Translations under genes and position numbers: made by a program
The notes under the pieces: model-generated
What the model was told of the DNA's origin: nothing
Database searches by the model: none
The model's input: the letters and a program-made list of their open reading frames with translations, nothing else
Part shown: positions 61,390 to 64,000 of the stretch, in pieces
Layout: every line of letters begins with the position of its first letter
How positions within the stretch are numbered: the first letter of the stretch is position 1
Assembly: GCA_905182995.1 (NCBI GenBank)
Contig: CAJJDP010000073.1
Span: forward strand, 317,990-381,989
DNA length: 64,000 bases
From: Paramecium octaurelia
Lineage: Eukaryota > Ciliophora > Oligohymenophorea > Peniculida > Parameciidae
Reading direction: 5' to 3'

Positions 61390-63806
61390 ATGGAATTATA
61401 AGTCAAAGAATACATAAGTTCCTTATTAAAAACTTAAATTCTTGAAAATCTGACTCTCAAAAACAAAGATAAATATCTATAACATTCGACTGGATTTATG
61501 TATATATAAGATATTTAAATTCATTTAGATGCTTTCTTCAGGGTTATAGTCTCGAGATTGGATACTCAGTCCAACCTAATATCAACGAAGCAATATCTCA
61601 TTACTTATATGGCGTTAAATTTTTTGCAGATCCATTGTGCGCATTTTAATTAGAGCAATATTATACTAAGCATAAGAATAATATTTTGGCTTCCTTGTAA
61701 ATATCATATTATGACAATTAAGTTGCAAGTATCTCTATTACTTGTTGATTGAATTGGTTTATGAAATCAAACATTCGCTTAAAAAAGTTGAATGTTAAAA
61801 ATATCAAGATGCAGTATCAAAATTAGCCCCAACGTCGGATATACCTTTAAATCAAATGAGCAATTTTCTATAGGCTCTTTTTCTTTTTAGAGAAACCGAA
61901 TCATAACAACATTATGATTAACTTTTGATGAACTATGAATAAATGGGTAATAAAATTTATGCCCACCCAATTCTTATCAAATAATTCACTTTGTCAACAA
62001 AGAATCCTAATAAATGTCCTGATATCATGTATAAGCTATGCTCATAAGTAAATCCAGAGTTCTTTTTTAAATAAGTACCATTTATAATTTAATAACAAGG
62101 TAGTGTTTATTTAATATTTCTCTTTATGGAATGATTGATGACTCATATTTGAATTCCATTCGTTAAGTTATTTTAGAGTTAAGTTTCCTTAATAGAACAG
62201 AGAATTATGCTGAAGTGATAAAATAATTGCATATCAAAGGTACTGAATAGGTCATTCACAAATTATTAATATTTTAAAACCGAGTCAAAACACAAAAGGA
62301 AATAGAGCTAAAAAGTGAAGAAATCAAATTGATAGGTTAATAAAATTCATTGATCACTCTTTATATATTAGGGAAACGACAGAAGAATAGATCAAAGAAT
62401 TGCTTTTTATGTAAGGCAAAATTATTGCTTAAAAATCCGTGGCCTGAAAGTCCTTTTATCATATTCGTTTATATGTTCTATCAAGCTAAGTTAGAGTTAC
62501 ATCACTAGAATCATGATGGATATACAAAATTGATTGATTAAAATATATTTGAGGAATGCAAACGTTATTATGATCGAAATGCGGTTAAATTTAATTAAGC
62601 AAGGACACTTCAATTCTTCTCTATTCGAAGAAGATTAGATAAATAAAGAGATAAAATTACATTTAAAAACAAAGAGATTCAGAGTATGTTCGATCAAAAG
62701 AGAGTTCAATAATTAGACCTTTCAAGAGACAACTTCTTAGCAATTCAGCAAACTCAAATTGAACTTAGAAGATCATTCCTAAATCAATCCCCACAAAAGA
62801 AGATAATAGATTCAATCAAACAAAACTAAAGTCTTTATATAAACAGTGAAAATAAGAGGTTAAATTTTGATAGAACTATTCAAGGACCTCAAATTTTACA
62901 TTACTTAGATGATATACAATTGCAGAAATCAAGATTCATTGATTTTGAGAATAAGATCAGATATTCTAAGTTGAATTTGATATAATAATAAGAAATTTCT
63001 GAAGTTTAATTTATAAGTAAAAGCAATAGAGACGGGTAGATAAGCTTAGGTAAATATTAAGGGAAGGTGATATTTATAAAAACATTGTCTTGTATGAGCT
63101 ATGATCAAATTAACTAATATTTTAAATTGGTGAAAAAGTATTTTAACTTAGATCACAAAAATATTAGAACTATTATAGGATATAACATAGAGGATCTTTA
63201 AGAAATGGACTTAAGTGGTTAAATCCGTATCTTAACATATAAATATGATTATAATTTAAGAACCTTCCTTTAAAAGAACAAGATTTCAACAAAAGAGAAA
63301 TGGCATATGGCAGTGTAGATCATAGATGCTATATATTATTTACATCAAAACGAGGTGATCTTTTGTAATTTACATCCGAATAATATTCTAATTGATGGAG
63401 ACACTCAGGTGCCAGTGCTCATTGATTTTGATTTGCAGTTCGACAAAGACTACATTGATATAAAATATATGGCCAAATAAGTAATTGAAGAAGAGATGCC
63501 ATTGTTTACTGAGAAGACTGATATTTATTCAATAGGATGCATCCTACTATATTTATTTTTTGGTTGTTAATTTCAATTTCATGAATCACAGTACTTATCA
63601 TAATTTATTGTTTTATTAGTCATTCTCCAACTCAGATCTTAGAGACCTTAGAAGATTTGAATCCTGATTAATCTGCAAATGTTGGTTTTGAAATACCTCC
63701 GAATTTAGACGGCTTACTAGAAAAGGCTAGAGTGATTACATTAAAATGTTTAAATGGAGAGATTGAATTATTAGATATGCTTCAACATTTTTATGATAAT
63801 GCTTGA
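61390..63806 (+). CDS. Sel1-like/pseudokinase protein
   Basis: 767 residues after removing introns at 61500-61528 (29), 61697-61722 (26), 62075-62103 (29) and 63591-63619 (29 nt). N-terminal region holds degenerate Sel1/TPR-like repeats (GYSLEIGYSVQPNINEAISH, YGVKFFADPLCAFQLEQYY). Residues about 500-767 are kinase-like: ISLGKYQGKVIFIKTL keeps the VAIK-type Lys, IIDAIYYLHQNEVI matches the helix before the catalytic loop, and KTDIYSIGCILLYLFFG matches the DxWSxG helix. The catalytic loop reads FCNLHPNNILI instead of HRDLKPEN, and the DFG position reads DFD. The catalytic Asp and Lys are therefore gone: a pseudokinase. Start chosen at MELQVKEYIS; see the upstream region. Confidence 0.85.
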
Positions 63807-63845
63807 TGATCTATTATATGTTATTATTTATATTATTATTAACAG

Positions 63846-64000
63846 ATGAACTTCAAATAATAAGAAAGTTTATCTAAAAAAAAATCTAATAAGACACTAC
63901 TGCTTAGAGGAGACAAAATAAATGTTAATAAAACTAAATCTATTCCTAATACGCCCACATCCTCTAAGCTCTAACACGTGGGCTTGAGTGCACGCATTCA
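63846..64000 (+). CDS. 5' end of a further gene (partial)
   Basis: Begins MNFKQQESLSKKKSNKTLLL and continues NVNKTKSIPNTPTSSKLQHV to the window edge without TGA. Basic, Ser/Asn/Thr-rich low-complexity N-terminus, 39 bp after the pseudokinase stop. Too short to assign. Confidence 0.55.

Overview
This is a macronuclear-type window from a ciliate, almost certainly a Paramecium. Three things in the sequence show this. (1) TAA and TAG sit inside conserved protein motifs where they must be read as Gln, and TGA is the only stop. (2) Almost every multi-exon gene becomes a clean full-length reading frame only after removing tiny GT...AG introns of about 18-34 nt. (3) The DNA is very AT-rich and genes are packed tens to hundreds of bases apart on both strands. 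The standard code breaks nearly every gene into pieces. I rebuilt gene models with the ciliate nuclear code, and for most of them intron removal leaves an exact multiple of three. I cannot name the species.

Layout, left to right. 1-6 kb: a HECT ubiquitin ligase, preceded by an exact 1348-bp direct repeat joined by a single N (most likely an assembly artefact), then a small helix-turn-helix protein. 6.4-13.5 kb (all minus): ribosomal protein uL11, a membrane EGF/RING-H2 E3 ligase, an FCP1-type phosphatase, and an anoctamin (TMEM16) with N-terminal ankyrin repeats. 14-25 kb: a small unknown protein, a STE11/MEKK-type kinase, a small secreted Cys-rich protein, a leucine-rich-repeat/coiled-coil protein, an unresolved gene, a plasma-membrane-type Ca2+ ATPase, and a CCCH zinc-finger protein. 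25-32 kb: a coiled-coil protein, a ubiquitin-specific protease, and two unknown proteins, one with a ubiquitin-like tail. 32-42 kb: a six-TM K+ channel with a cyclic-nucleotide-binding-like C-terminus, and a very large TmcB-like PAS membrane protein. 42-51 kb: eS7, HSP90 (with a clear heat-shock element), a long-chain acyl-CoA synthetase, a Myb protein, and a DEAD-box helicase. 51-64 kb: a ciliate-type multi-pass membrane protein, uL29, an unknown MGNC-starting protein, a cytochrome-b5-like protein, a small unknown, an FLVCR-like MFS transporter, two unknowns, a Sel1-like/pseudokinase protein, and the 5' end of another gene.

The genes do not form an operon or a mobile island. They look like ordinary eukaryotic neighbours, with recurring themes of ion transport and signalling (Ca2+ pump, K+ channel, anoctamin, MAPKKK), ubiquitin chemistry (HECT, RING, USP, Ub-like tail) and translation/folding (uL11, eS7, uL29, HSP90). 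I saw no convincing tRNA, rRNA, transposon or CRISPR. The observations most worth following are the pseudokinase, the K+ channel with a depleted S4 charge pattern, the Ub-like tail protein, the ankyrin-anoctamin, and the N-joined repeat.
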